DNA of 64,000 nucleotides from Locusta migratoria (GCA_026315105.1 CM048750.1:164142549-164206548); one strand, 5' to 3'; shown: positions 30,735 through 42,832, numbered from the stretch's first letter. Notes: generated by a model from the sequence alone, not told the origin. Program-made: numbers and translations.

Positions 30735-31837
30735 CCATGGCACGTTCGCACCCTGTTACATGCTGGCAAATTGGAAAATGCAAATGTAGCACAACACTGT
30801 AGATATTCTTGGAATGTGCGAGGTGAGATGGGGGGGGGGGGGGCAATGGGGAGCTACAGAGCGATGATTACAAACTATTTTATTCAGGCGAGGAAGAAAA
30901 AAAAAAGCGGAATGAATGGAGTAGCGCCGCGGTGGAGTAGCCGAGCGGTCTAAAGCACGTCGCTGCGGAGCGCGAGGTTGCTCGCCGTGGAGGTTCGAGT
31001 CCTCCTTGGGGCATGGGTGTGTGTGCTTGTCCGTAGGTTAGTTTACTTAGGTTTAAGTAGTTTGTAAGCTACGGACTGATGACCACGCAGTTTGGTCCGA
31101 TAGATTTACAGACATTTGAACATTTTTTGAATGGGGTAGCTATCTTGGTAAGGAAGAAGGTTAAAAACATGATAATGAAGGTGAAATACATTAATATCAG
31201 ATTGTTGATGCTGAGGTTGAAAGGTCATAAGAAAGATGTAGTTCTGATACAGGTCTACATGCCTACCAGCCAACACAGTGACGATGAGACTGAAGAATGC
31301 TACACAAGAAGAAAAATGCCTGCATCGTAGTAATGGAGATTGGAACGCGGTGGTTGGGGAAGGTAAATACGGAGATGTGGTTTGGTTTTGGAGAGAGAAA
31401 CGAAAGAGGCGCGAGATTGGCCAGATTGTGTAAGGAAAACGCATTCGTAGTTGGAAACACACTTTTTGAACATAAAAAAAGAAGAAGATACACATGGACA
31501 TCGAACATAGACAATAAGAGATACCAGACCGATTACATACTAATGTAGAGTAGATTCCGAACCTGCATGAGGAATACCAAAGCTTATCCTGGAGCCGATA
31601 TTAATTCCGACCACATCTTGGTTGTAGCGGATGTGCAGGTTAGATTGAAAAGAATGTTGATTGGTAAATTGAAAGAAAAATTTAACTTCGATGCTCTAAA
31701 GGAACAAGGGACAACCAAAAAGCTTGAAGAAGAGTTCCGAGACAAGTTGACCATTAGAGAAAAGACAGAGAACATAAATGAGCAGTGGAACCAGTTCAGA
31801 GACACCCTAAGAGCAACCAGTGGAGAAGTTGTTGGTC
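30735..31837 (+). pseudogene. LINE endonuclease (APE-like) domain, interrupted
   Basis: AP-endonuclease-like nicking domain of the LINE protein. Blocks: GPWHVRTLLHAGKLEN (start of EN), then after the SINE GVAILVRKKVKNM, VVLIQVYMPTSQHSDDETEE, NERGARLARLCKENAFVVGN and RYTWTSNIDNKRYQTDYILM. The DWN catalytic segment (normally GDWNA) is frameshifted into IGTRW, and SDHILVVADV (SDH motif) follows at 31609. Several stops. Interrupted by the SINE and truncated by the hAT at 31838-31846. Confidence 0.82.
30926..31128 (+). mobile_element. SINE with 12 bp TSD inside endonuclease
   Basis: Head GCGGTGGAGTAGCCGAGCGG, an inserted GCGCGAGGTTGCTCGCCGTG block, box B GGAGGTTCGAGTCCTCC, and the common 3' body. 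GAATGGAGTAGC (30914-30925) and GAATGGGGTAGC (31129-31140) are the TSD with one change. Same subfamily as 57155-57328. Confidence 0.9.
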
Positions 31838-32097
31838 GGGTGAAGCAGGGCCGGATCTAGGAGATTTGCCAAGGGCGGCAAGCTTAAATTTTATTTTATT
31901 GACTGAATTAATATCAAAGGAAAACAGAACAATTTTAATACATACAGAAATATTACAAGATTAATCATCGTACAAAAATCAATTCAAAATTTCGCTTTTT
32001 TTTGCTGCAAAACTGTTTTGATAACATCAATGTTAGAGAAGCAGCTCGTTTGTGCTCTATGGATATTATACTCAGATTTGTTAAGCAGTCGTGCTCC

Positions 32098-33560
32098 TCA
32101 AGTGTATTTAATTAGTTTCAGCTTGCTGAAACTTCTTTCTCCAGACGAAACATAAACTAGAATGGTAAGATATATTTTAACGCTGTAGTAAGGATGGGGA
32201 TACCCCTCTACCAATTTATTTTTATAAATTAAATTTAATGTTGATGATGCAGTGGAATCTTCCAAGGCTCTGTCTACTGCCAGCGCATGTTGTCTGAAAC
32301 TTTCAATTTCAAGTTCTTCCTCGCTAAGATCTTCTGCCAGTTCCGCTGCTTTGGCCTTCAAGTCCTCCACTTCTATTTCTCGAATTTGCACACCACACAG
32401 AAAACTAATTTTTGTACCAATTTTTTTTAAGTGCGGTACACCTGGTACTAAGCTCTGTCAATTATTCCTTATTTTTTTCTGTGAGTGTTGGATACTTCAT
32501 CCTCACAAAGCTCATTGGCCATTTTCTTCTTTCTTCGAATCCTTTTTTCGGAGAATACCGTTGATACCTCATTATCTTCTTCTAGCACTTTGCCCTCAGA
32601 AATAGCTTCAGAGGTACAAGAATCCCGGGAAGCCCAAAAGTCTTTGAATGTTTCGAACATCTTTATCAGTTGTAAAGTATTAACTTCGCAGAAACTGATT
32701 AACATGTGCAATTTTTTTAATATTGCATACCAGGAACAAGTTAAAGTAATGAATTTGAGTTTTCACATATTTTTTTTAAAATATCTTCTCTCTGATTTTT
32801 TTCTGGTGTTGACAATTTATAAGTTTCAGTTTCTTCCAGGGCCTTCAAAACTTTATGAAAATGCTTGTAAATAGCTTCAACCGCATCTACTCTTGCAGAT
32901 CACCTAGTCTTGCTGAATGTCTGCTGAATTTGCTCCTACTAAATTTAAAGAGTGAGCAGCGCATGGTACGATATAGGCCAGTTCATTCTTCTCAAGTATT
33001 CTTGACTGGACCCCTTTGTACTTTCCAGCCCTGTTTGCCCCATTGTCATGAGACTGCTCCCTGCAGTACTTAATGTTCAACCCATCTTGTTCCAATTTTT
33101 GCAGTATCTCTTGACTAATGCCTTCTCCTGTTTTGTCTGTAACTGTAAAAAAGTCAGTAAAACTTTTCACAACCTCTGAGTCATTCGACTTGAAATATCG
33201 AATTCCTTGTGTCATCTGCGCATTGTGGCTGATATCTGGAGTGCAGTCAAACATCAGTGAAAAGTATTTAGGAGCTAAAATGTCTTTAATTATATCTTGT
33301 TTTATTTTTGTCAGCAATCAAGTCACGGAACTCATGTTGTATATTTTTGTAAAAATAGCTAATCTGGCCTTTCTTCTGGCGTTCAATACGCAAACGAAGG
33401 GGGACACTAAAGTATGATATGAGATCAATTGTATTTAGTAATTTGCCGCTATGTGGATCACCAAAATCACCATCTTCTTTTGATCCTCTAAAAGGACTTC
33501 CTTATTTAGCTAGAAAAAGGACAGCATCAATAATACAGTGAGATTCCTCCTGTTTTTTCT
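32098..33560 (-). pseudogene. hAT transposase (ZMYM/TTF-type), broken
   Basis: The minus-strand translation in order: KXGSPFRGSKEDGDFGDPHS (normally FLxKQGLPLRG...), FYKNIQHEFRDLIADK, DILAPKYFSLMFDCTPDISH with a catalytic-region D, TDKTGEGISQEILQKLEQDG, REQSHDNGANRAGKYKGVQS, YIVPCAAHSLNLVGANSA, and finally the dimerisation motif YYSVKIYLTILVYVSSGERS continuing FSKLKLIK. The N-terminal zinc-finger part is replaced by the nested LINE. Frameshifts and stops occur at about 33310, 32900 and 32400. Long helical DNA-binding insert region decayed. Confidence 0.85.
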
Positions 33561-33589
33561 TGTCTTGCTGCCGAGTGTGCGATACTTAT

Positions 33590-33990
33590 CAGGTGGGGTT
33601 GTCGGAGGACATCGAAAGAGTCGAAAGAAGGGCAGCTTGTTTTGTATTGTCACGATACAGGGGAGACAGCGTCATGGAAATGATACAGGTTCTGGGATGG
33701 GAATCATTAGAACAAAGGCGTTTATCGCTGTGACGTGGGCTACTTACGAAACTACAATCGTCAACATTCTTCTCCGAATTCGAAAATATATTGTTGCCTC
33801 CCACTTACATAAGTAGAAAAGATCGTCTGAATAAATACGTGAAATCAGAGCTCGAACAGAGAGATTCAGATGTTCTTTCTTCCCGCGCGCTATTCGAGAA
33901 TGGAATGGGAGATAAATAATATAAAAGTGGTCCGATGAACCCTCTGTCAGGCAGTTAAATGTGATTTACAGAGTATCCTGTGTAGATGTC
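33590..33990 (+). mobile_element. CR1-like LINE 3' end nested in hAT
   Basis: ERVERRAACFVLSRYRGDSV-like residues (the common KVQRRAA... motif), then QRRLSL-like decay, REIRARTERFRCSFFPRAIRE-like block, AACCCTCTGTCAGGCAGTTA and a worn GTGTAGATGTC tail. A third nesting level: LINE inside hAT inside LINE. Confidence 0.78.
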
Positions 33991-34530
33991 TATCAATTCC
34001 ACCGGTACCGAGAGAGGACTCTAGATTCTTAATGCTTTTGACTTTCAATAAGAAGTTTACGCACCTGAAATCCTTATATATATAAGGACTGGAACGTTAT
34101 TCAAATTCACCTGTTCTACAAATATAACCTTAATATGAAATATGAATATTCATTTATCTGAAAAATGAAATCAATGCAAATTAATAAACATTGTGCATTT
34201 ACTTATGCAATAAAGCAAACATCTCCCTCATTCTGGCTAATATCTAGTAGATATTTAAAGTTTGATTAGTTGAAGTACCTGTGACAGGGCAACACTTAAG
34301 TCAGCAACCAGGAATTTTAGTTTTATTAAATATTCGCTATTTTTTTGCAGTCATTTTACTTTTAATAATCCTGTGTCAGTTAATTTTATTAAATTATACC
34401 AGAAAGATACATTATGTAAAAAAATAAAATTAAAAAAAAAAGTGTCGGTCAAAAATTTGCCGCCCTCTAAATACTGCCGCCCGGGGCAACTGCCCCCTTT
34501 GCCACCCTCTATATCCGGCCCTGGGTGAAG

Positions 34531-36430
34531 TGCAAGCAGAGAAGGAAACCATGGGTTACCGACGACATGATCTTGAAGATGACAGAAAGGACAAAATGGA
34601 AAAAACTCACAAACTGATGAAGGAAAACGTCAATACAGAAGACTGAACAATGAGCTGAGAAGAGTAACTGATGAAGTCACAGAAAAATGGGCAAGAGAAA
34701 ACTGCTCAGGAATTGTGTCACTGGAGAAAGAGGGCAAGTACGAAAACATGTATCGAGTAGCCAAAGAATTAGTATTCCAGGGAAGAAAGAGCAAAACTAA
34801 TACGGAAATAGAAGGGAAAGTGACCCACCTGCTGTTGAGGGCAGATGGAAAGAAAACATTGATACACTCTATGAAGCGGATCAAAAACCTTCCGTTCTAC
34901 CGATTGAGAAGGAAGAATCTGTAAACGAAGATGAGAAGGGAGATACCATCTTATGTTAAGAAGCAAAAAAAGGCAATGGGAGAACTTAAGAACAACAAAG
35001 TATGTGATGTAGATCAGATTTCAGCCAAAATCTTGAAGAGTTTAAAAGAAATAGGCGAAAGTGAATTGATCTCTCTTTGCAACCACATCTATGACAAAGG
35101 GGAGTTGCCAGAAGAGTTTCTCGTAAGTATAATAGTTCCAATCCCAAAGACTAATAATGCTAAAAAGTGTGAAAATCACAGGACAATCAGCCCAATATCG
35201 CAAGCAGCAAAGGTACTTCTTCGAGTTGTGAATAGGAGGCTTTATGGAACACTAAAGGAAGCATTTGGAGAGAAACAATTTGGTTTCGGAAAGGGAACGC
35301 GAGATGCAAATGGACTTCTAAGAACCATCGGCGAAAAATATATTGAAGAGAGTAAAGAAGTGTATGCTGTCTTCATAGATCTCGAAAAAGCATTTGATAG
35401 AGTGTAGTGGGATAAGCTGTTAGACATCTTGGAACGGAAGGGAGTAAAGTGGAAGGATAGAAGATTAATTGCAAATGTGTACTGGAAACAGAAGGCGCGA
35501 GTAGAAATAGGTAATGGGATCTCTGAAGACAGCAAGATTGGGAGAGGTGCCAGACAAGGCTCTCTCCAAATTTAACATTTATCTGGAAGAAGTACTGGAA
35601 AGCTGTTTCGATGGGACAAGAGGTGTGAGATTACGTGGGCGGAAAATTGGTTGTATAAGATTTGCTGACGACATGGTCATCCTTGCAGACAATAAAGATA
35701 CACTAACTCAAATGCTAAATGATCTGAGTGAAGCCTGCACAGCATATGTAATGAAGATTAATAAAAAGGAGACGAAAAGCATGGCCACAGGTTTAAAGAA
35801 AAGAAAAGTGAAAATCAAGTTGGAGTCAAAAGTCATAGAACAGGTGACAGCATTCAAGTATTTGGGAAGTTGGAATAAGGAAGATATGAATTGCCAACAA
35901 GACATCAAAATGAGAATGGCTCTGGCGAAAGAAGCATTCCAGAAGCAAAGAAGACGCCTAACCAATAGTTTGAACAAAGAATTAAGGAAGAGACTGGCAA
36001 AGTGTCTAATATGGAGTGTGGCCTTGTATGGAACAGAAACGTAGACATTGAGAAAGCAAGATGAGAAGAAAATTGAAGCTTGTAAAATGTGGAAATGGCT
36101 TTGGATGGAGAAGATCAACTGGATCGATAAAGTCAGAAATGAAGAAGTACTGAATAGAGTTGGAGAGGATCGGAGGATGTCGCTGACGATAAAGAATAGG
36201 AAACTAAACTGGCTAAGCCACAGTTTAAGACGAGATTGCATTCTGGCAGAGGCAATTGAGGGTTGAGTTCAGGGAAAGAGAGGGGCAGAAGAAGGTACCA
36301 GATGCTGGATAACGTCAGCAATCCACTAGGAGGGTACCAAAGGACGAAGATGATCGCAAAAGACAGAGAAGCATGGAGGGCTATGCAGTCTAAACCTGCC
36401 GTATGGCAGACAACCAAATGATGGTGACAC
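34531..36430 (+). pseudogene. RTE-like LINE reverse transcriptase
   Basis: Linker then RT. From 34931: ELKNNKVCDVDQISAKILK, LPEEFLVSIIVPIPKTNNAK, HRTISPISQAAKVLLRVVNR, QFGFGKGTRDANGLLRTIGE, and motif A YAVFIDLEKAFDRV followed by TAG in place of the usual W-to-W junction. Motif B is GRGARQGS with a shift, then motif C GCIRFADDMVILADN. Thumb and C-terminus run KYLGSWNKEDMN, IWSVALYGTET, stop, TLRKQDEKKIEACKMW, INWIDKVRNEEVLNRVGEDR, ending near 36430 (GGLCSLNLPYGRQPN in shifted frame). A handful of stops and shifts; relatively well preserved. Related to but a different subfamily from the 47-62 kb copies. Confidence 0.85.
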
Positions 36431-36479
36431 ATAATAGCCGAGATAAGGCATGTTGCTGCCCCTCTACATACACATCACA

Positions 36480-36692
36480 CCACGGTTATTTTAAAAAAGC
36501 ATCTATGAAACGGTGCGAGATATGTAAAAATGTTTGAGAGCAAAGTTGTGGAGAGCTTTGTCCTCTACAAATCCGTTTATTCAATTTACGTTCTCGGATG
36601 AATGGTTAAGGCTTTGCATATAAACTTCGATCTGACAAAAGTTTATCGTAAGCGGTCCATTTTTAGAGCTACTTTGCTGTTGGCCAAAAGTG
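36480..36692. repeat. Fragment of the ~330 bp-unit repeat element, copy 3
   Basis: CGGTTATTTT, GAAACGGTGCGAGATATG, GAGCAAAGTTGTGGAGAG, TCCTCTACAAATCCGTTTAT and GTCCATTTTTAG match the last unit and right end of 7864-9240. Confidence 0.65.
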
Positions 36693-36829
36693 GTTAAAAT
36701 AGCAGTCAGTCTGAAATAATGAAAAATTTTCTGCAGGAAACTGCACATCCATACTGACTTTGAACGTTCTTATCTTGGCATTTGAAGAGCAGAAATACTT
36801 ATCAAACCACAAGACACGGCAACAGAATC

Positions 36830-37105
36830 CTACGAGCGATAAAGAAGCGTTATAATGGATTCGACTGACAGTGTATAAAACAGAGATAGAGCAATATTCC
36901 CATATTTCCTAGCCATTAAGCATGTTATTACCGTATTAAAAAGGTTTATTTCTGTAATTTTAGTTTTCTTGATGTTGAATCTTTCTAGTTCTTTCCTTAT
37001 TTCTGTAACCCATACTACTGTTGATTTCTGCTTCCAGAAATACAGGAATGTTTGCTTTATTAGTGGGGTTTCATTCGTTCGATAGAAGTGTCCAAAGAAA
37101 ATCAA
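36830..37105 (-). pseudogene. LINE C-terminal fragment
   Basis: The minus frame gives FFGHFYRTNETPLIKQTFLY followed by FWKQKSTVVWVTEIRKELER, similar in layout to RLKFYGHIMRL...RLTKRIVKY of the LINE at 25762-26800. A 91-codon remnant without catalytic residues. Confidence 0.55.
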
Positions 37106-37199
37106 ATTTTTCTTAGAAGGAGAGGACGCCTACTCGTCATCGCCGAATTCGTCCAAATTTCTGGTACATGTAGGGCGTGGTGAGACACGGAAGTGCCCC

Positions 37200-37345
37200 T
37201 AGTGGGATCTCCAAATGGCCAAGCGTATCGAAAACGAAAGGAAGTTTGATACAGATCTATGTATCTTATAAACTGTCCCTGTGACGGCGTGTTTAGGAAG
37301 CGGTATTTGGCTCAAACAAACTTGATTGACATTCTGAAAACATAC
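37200..37345 (-). pseudogene. Scrap related to DDE-type transposase C-terminus
   Basis: The minus strand reads CFQNVNQVCLSQIPLPKHAV. The larger remnant at 37945-38467 has CFQNVSQGS at the matching place, and both share TGACATTCTGAAAACA on the plus strand. Probably the same gene, separated by inserted DNA (37346-37940). Confidence 0.4.
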
Positions 37346-37494
37346 CGGGCGTCGTGGCTCAGCGCGCCCGGCCAGGGGGTTGAACATCCTTTGTAATAAA
37401 GATGCTGAGCCAAATATTCAACGAACAACCAAGAACGAACCGGAACAACGACCGCAAAGCCTAGATCTACCTAAAAAGCAATAAAAGAGCAGAT

Positions 37495-37765
37495 TCATAT
37501 TGAAGGAGTTGGGTTCAGCTCCAACAGGTGGCAAATTTTTTTCTGCTCCATGGCAATGCGTACACCTACATATTGTTCCCGTAGGGATCGTGAGGACAAG
37601 ATTAGATTAATTAGAGCACGCATGCAGGTATTTAAACAATCATTCTTGCCACGTCCAATACGTGAATGTAATGGGAAAAACCCTAATAACTGGTACACTG
37701 GGACGTACCGTCTGCCGTGCACTTAAGTGGTTTGCAAAGTGCTGATGTAGATGTAGACTGACGTT
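37495..37765 (+). mobile_element. LINE 3' end with (GATGTA)n tail
   Basis: ATTAGAGCACGCATGCAGGTAT and AGGGATCGTGAGGACAAGAT encode a worn IRARMQ/REDKIR block, followed by GTGCACTTAAGTGGTTTGCA and GATGTAGATGTAGAC. A different subfamily from 6678 and 33590. Confidence 0.6.
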
Positions 37766-37944
37766 ACAATTAACCCCAAAATCATATAGGTTAATTTATT
37801 AATTAATATAAGCAAAAAGAAAAAAGAAAGAAATGGCATTGGATGAAATTCCGGACTACAAACATTTAAAAAAAGGGACTGTAGTTAACGTGTACTTGGG
37901 GACGTCGTATATGTAAATCGATACTTCCATTCTTTTTCAATTCA

Positions 37945-38467
37945 TCAATTACATGTGTGACATTCATCGATGAAACAGGGGAAGCAATAATTTTGATCGC
38001 ATCTTGTGCACGTTATGAACGCCGCCCTTTTGCTGTTACGTGGGTTTTTAATGTCTCCATAGTAAAAAAAAAAAAAAGAACCTTGACTGACATTCTGAAA
38101 ACAGCTTCTTTCACCGGCAGCGAACCACGCGGTACGCAGCATGTCGCTGAATACTTGCGAGGACAGCTGGTGATGTATAATGGAATGCAGTTTGATGCAA
38201 GCTTCTCGGGAAGTGATTTCTTCTTCTTTCTCAATTAGATAAGTGCAGTTTTGAATTTTTTTGTTAAATTTTTTACCTGACGATAAAAATATAAATCGTA
38301 TGGTTGCACCAGTGGCGTACATTTGGGGGATTTACTTTGATACTGCACGATGGCAATCCGTCTTCATTTTGGAATAGTTTAGAATATATTTGTGGATTTT
38401 TTTGTCCTCCCCACGAGTCAGTCACCAGAAGACATTTATTCTGTTGTGCGTAGGGCTTCAACCCCAA
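37945..38467 (-). pseudogene. DDE-type transposase C-terminal remnant, family unassigned
   Basis: Minus frames in order: NKCLLVTDSWGGQKNPQIYS, EDGLPSCSIKVNPPN (acidic-block layout, D in TDSWGG), then after a shift FNKKIQNCTYLIEKEEEITS, REACIKLHSIIHHQLSSQVF, SDMLRTAWFAAGERSCFQNV, and a Cys-rich end CTRCDQNYCFPCFIDECHTC. The DSWGG...IPP...QP order is typical of eukaryotic DDE endonucleases, but I cannot name the superfamily. Two frameshifts; A-rich slippage tract near 38065. Confidence 0.5.
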
Positions 38468-38589
38468 GTTTGCAAGATAATGTGTTTTAAATAATGACGT
38501 CCCATGTTGACGTTGTGGACATATAAATACAAAATAACATATATGAGGCAGTTAATTGTGAAGTCAGTAGTGTATGCATTACCAAGGAG

Positions 38590-38690
38590 CGAAAACAAAA
38601 TATTTGCCGCCGCGCGGAATCTAACCCGCAAACCTTTCAATACAAAATGCGATCTCTCGCCGCTTTTTTTTTTCACCGAGGATTCCAGGG
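38590..38690 (-). mobile_element. tRNA-like SINE head (weak)
   Basis: The minus strand carries GCGGGTTAGATTCCGCGCGG (box B-like with acceptor), preceded by GATCGCATTTTGTATTGAAA. Box A is not clear. Could be a worn SINE. Confidence 0.3.
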
Positions 38691-38776
38691 ATGTCTTTTC
38701 TCAGACATGACGTCTCTGCTCACTAACTATTCCGAAGTTCGTCTTCGCGAAAGTGTACGTGCCGTTTCCACACAAA

Positions 38777-39052
38777 TTATCGTGTCTTGTGTTCAGGTTC
38801 TGTCTTTTTCATCGGATTCATTGTGGTCAGTGTCTTCTCTAACTTCGAAATGATCAGCGCGCTAAAGCATCGTTTCTGTGTTGATGCAACTGAAAAAGAC
38901 AACATCATGCAGTTGAAAGTGTTGTCTAACAAATTATATATATGTAAGGAAAGGAAAGAAGACATAAAAGTAAAATATCTCTCTTCTAGATACAAATCTT
39001 CGTGAAATAAAATCGTTGGATGTGCATTACATTTGTCTTCGTCAATGGTCAT
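38777..39052 (-). pseudogene. Possible hAT dimerisation-domain scrap
   Basis: The minus frame reads LSFSVASTQKRCFSALIISK followed by LEKTLTTMNP, similar in order to hAT C-termini (SVASCERSFSALRRIKTWLR). Short and diverged, so tentative. Confidence 0.35.
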
Positions 39053-39182
39053 TCCTTACTTAACCGTTTTTTTTTAATATTATCCTACATTGATTTATAT
39101 ATGTGTATATATCATTTCTTTGTGGAATCTCTTTCACACGCTAGTGATTTTAAGAAAATTTGCGTACTTCTTACGGTAATCT

Positions 39183-42100
39183 TTAATCTGGAGTAATTTG
39201 TGATATACGTCCAGAAATCTCCTTCGCTCTTCTCCGTACGTGACAATATGTAAAATATCGCGTGCCAACCAATTCAAGGCATTTCGCTTCTCCTTTTGGA
39301 TGTAACAGGCTCGCAGCCGTTATTGTGTGTGACGATGTTCTTTGCATTATTCCAAGTTTTACCCTGGGTAACTGCCAAATGCTTTCAATATTTATGCAGA
39401 CGAACTGATGTTCATCGGTGTCAATTAGATTACAGGCTGTGCACAAGGGAGAGTTTGCGAGATGTATTGCGTGAAGTCTTTGGTTCATAGGGAGTTTACG
39501 ATTTACGGCGTAGTACTACAATGCTCTCAGTTTTGTTGGTAGTTGAGGATTATGGATGTTCCTCCAGATCATTTTCCAATTAAAGTTATTGTATTTTTCT
39601 TCGATGATGTTCTTACTTAGATATTTCACCAAATTGTTGTATACTTCCTTGACTTCGTACGTGTCCTGCGCTGCTAGTCTTATACTGATGTAACTATATT
39701 CTATTAAAAATGTTTCAGATGGTAGAGGTCGGTGGGGAAGTGGTGAACATCAATTGGAGCCGCACGGTTAGCCGGCGCTATTTCGTTTAATAGGAATGCC
39801 ACTATACTATTCGGCGTCTCCATCCATTGTATGTTTTGCTGACGTACAGAACTTTTGCTTTGTGGTATACGTTCGTTAGGTTGAGGCCACCGTTGTCGGT
39901 TGATAAAGTCAAAGTTTCATATTTAACTTTAAATATGTGGCCATGGCTCACGAAGTGGCCAAAGGCAGCCGAGATCCTGTCAGCTATGTTCTTCGGCACT
40001 GGCAAGACTTGCGCCACATAATTGATCTTAGACGACAGATAGATCTTCACCAATGCCACTCTCTGTATTTCGTCAAGCGTCCTGAGGATATTTTGGTGTA
40101 TACTGTAACGTATGTTACGAAGTATTCGTCTGTATTTTAATGCGATTGTTTGCTGTATCTTAGGGGTGTAGTCGATTCCAAGGCATTTTAAAGTGGCGGT
40201 CTCTTTTTTTTGTCCTTGGATAGGAAGTTCTAGTCCTCGTCCAATATTCATGATTGCAGATTTCTGCCTGTTTAGTTTGGCGACAGACGCGAGTTCATAC
40301 ATGCGTATTATTTCTAAAACTTGGGAAATCTCGTTGTTGTCTTTGACCAACACCGTGACATCATCAGCATATGCTCTGCAAAACAATCTTTTGACCATGT
40401 AGTAATATTCCTTGCAAATTTTCAGTTAACCGACAAAGCAAGGGTTCAATTGCCATTGAGAAAAGCGACATGGATAGTGGACAGCCTTGTCTCATTGAAC
40501 TTTTCACTGATACAGGGCCGCTGAGTTGGCCATTGACCATCATTACAGAAGTTGAATTGTAGATTAAGTTCTTTATGATGCTGATGTACCGTTGTGGGAA
40601 ATTTATATTAGACAAGACGTGGAAGAGGTAATCATGACTGACCCTGTCAAAAGCTTTTTCGAAATCCAATGATACCATAGCGCACTTTATTTTGCATGTT
40701 GCGGCGATTAAAATTATATCTCTGTAGTCGCATAGTGTGTGGTAAATGGACCTATCTTTTCCTACACTCGTTTGATGTGAACCGGTGATGGCGTTCAGTA
40801 CTGATTTCAGTCTTTCATTCAATATGTGTGAAGTTTTGGCAGTCGCTGTTGAGAAGGGTGATAGGTCGTAGATTTGCTGCTGATTTTCCTGTAGGTGATT
40901 TTGGGATCACTACGACTACTCCTTCTCGGAAATCACTTGGAATGAATGGTGTCGGGGTTCATGAGTTCCTTGTAAATACATGTGGGCTTGGGTATCATCT
41001 GCCGTTTAAATTTTTGATAAAATTCTGCCGGAAATCCATCTGGCCCAGGAGTTTGATCTTTGGGCTTCGCATTATGGCATCGTCAACTTCCTCGTCTGTT
41101 ATTTCGGCCAACAGGCTATCTGCGTCTGCCTGTTCAATTTGTTGTGTCAACCCCGTTGTTAGGTTATGTTGAGCCGTTACATCCGTCGGTATGTTGCTCA
41201 GTAAGTTGGTGAAATAATTTTGGATTTCCATCTTGATGTCATTTTGCTGGGTCAGTAGTCTGCCATCCGTCGACTGTAATTCGGTTATTATTTTTCTTTG
41301 TTGTCCGTTTCTTTCGTGTATTAAATGATGAATTGATGTTTGTTCACCTTGCACTTCATTTTGAAGACGGGATCTTATTTTACAGCCTTCAAGCTCTTTG
41401 CGATTCAACGCTAAATGTTTGGCTTGAATTCTTTTTATCTGTACTTGGTTTGCAATTTCTGATGCATCAGACGCGTACAAGTCTCGGAGGACGTGAAAGT
41501 AAAATTCCACCGTCCGTTTGTGCCAGGCTTTTTTCTCGCGGGAGTAATTCATCATCGCTCTTCTTATCAGAGGTTTAGCGCATTTCATCCACCATGTGAT
41601 TGCCGAGGGGTATGAAGAGAATCGCACTCTCGCCATGCATTATTAAACACCTCTTGACATGCAGGATCGTTTAAGTTTCCTACATTCATTTTCCACAGAC
41701 CACGTCCTCTCTAGGTGTCTCGCTTTCTTAAATTCAACGTACGTACGTAAGAGATGTGATCCGAAAAGATTGTGGGCCACAGTTCTGTTTGCTAAATTTG
41801 CGTCTTCAGGTTCTCTGAAACGTATATCTTGTCGATTCGGCTGGCACAGTGGCTGGTAATGTGTGTGAACCCTGGCCGTTCTCCGTTTTTATTCTGTCAA
41901 GTATCGGTCAGATTGAATTCCCGAACTATTGCGTCAAGTTTGAAGTTTGGCGTCTGATCTTTTGCGGATAAGATGCAACTGTAGTCACCTGCGAAAATTG
42001 TGTGATCGTATCTGCCACGGAGGAGGGTTACTACGGCGTCTTTAAAAAATTCTTATCGTCTTCTTCTGTTGCCGGAACCAGATGGGGCATAGATGTTTAT

Positions 42101-42387
42101 CAGCCTTTATTATGGATGGTGACTACAATACGTCTGGCGTTTGCCAATTTTTCGACGACTTTCACGATTATACCTTCTTTAGTGAGTATCGCCGTTCCAA
42201 GGTCTTGGTCATTTCCAGAATTAACGATTACGTTAAATTCTGCTACTAATTCCAGTTTAATGTCAATGACCTCTTGCAGCAAAGCGATATCTAGGTCGGC
42301 GGTGTAGAACATGTTTTGTAGGGTCTTGAGTTTTAGGTGGCTTCGAAATTTGTTAATATTTATCGTAGCGACCCTATAGGCTTGCAC
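39183..42387 (-). pseudogene. LINE ORF2: endonuclease and reverse transcriptase
   Basis: EN start: YRVATININKFRSHLKLKTL, then DLDIALLQEVIDIKLE, FAGDY and SRIDKIYVS-like blocks (shifts). RT: KSSMRQGCPLSMSLFSMAIE (motif B), AMVSLDFEKAFDRVSHDYLF (motif A), AYADDVTVLVKDNNE (motif C), then TLKCLGIDYTPKIQQT and YLSSKINYVAQVLPVPKNIA. The C-terminal Cys/His tail reads PLCTACNLIDTDEHQFVC. At least five frameshifts or stops; catalytic Asp residues of A and C are still visible. Would nick target DNA and copy LINE RNA if intact. Confidence 0.8.
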
Positions 42388-42402
42388 AGATATTTTGTCG
42401 GC

Positions 42403-42775
42403 CTATGTGTGTTGACGTTTGCTTGTCATATTCGTCAACACTTCACGCTCCTCAGTGCACGAACGCGCCGGGGACTTTTCTTTAGCTTTGACTTCTCTCC
42501 GAGTTGGAGACGAGTCACTAGCTGCATTTGTAATGTCCCTCATCTCTTCGTCGTCAGGAAATGCGACAGTGTCATCTGCCCAGGAACGTCCATCAGTTTG
42601 TTGTGGTGTCTTTTTTCCGGGACAGTGCTGAGATGCAGCGCTGTTGTTCGGGTCCATGCTGGTGGTGCCGTCTCATTCATCACCCCGTTGGCGGTGAATT
42701 TCTATTTTACGTGAGTCCTCCTTGGTTGTCGTCTGCTGATTGCGTTGCTGTGTTGTTGATTTCTTTTTTCCACTT

Positions 42776-42832
<57 letters not shown>

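Larger units (their letters stand above)
31846..34522 (-). mobile_element. hAT transposon with 8 bp TSD, inserted in LINE
   Basis: TIRs CAGGGCCGGATCTAG (left) and, reverse complemented, AGGGCCGGATATAGAGGGTG (right). GGGTGAAG at 31838-31845 and 34523-34530 is a perfect 8 bp TSD, diagnostic for hAT-type integration. It contains a minus-strand transposase remnant and a nested LINE 3' end (33590-33990). Size 2677 bp including the nested piece. Confidence 0.9.
30390..36440 (+). mobile_element. RTE-like LINE split by SINE and hAT insertions
   Basis: One element in register: 5' leader with AATCCGGAGGTAAAACATCC and CGGATCTCCGGG (shared with the 5' region at 49180), endonuclease start (30735), SINE (30926-31128), endonuclease continuation (31129-31845), hAT transposon (31846-34522), then linker and RT (34523-36440). 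Both inserts have perfect or near-perfect TSDs made of LINE sequence, so the pieces can be joined unambiguously. With inserts removed the LINE is about 3.2 kb. Confidence 0.85.
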
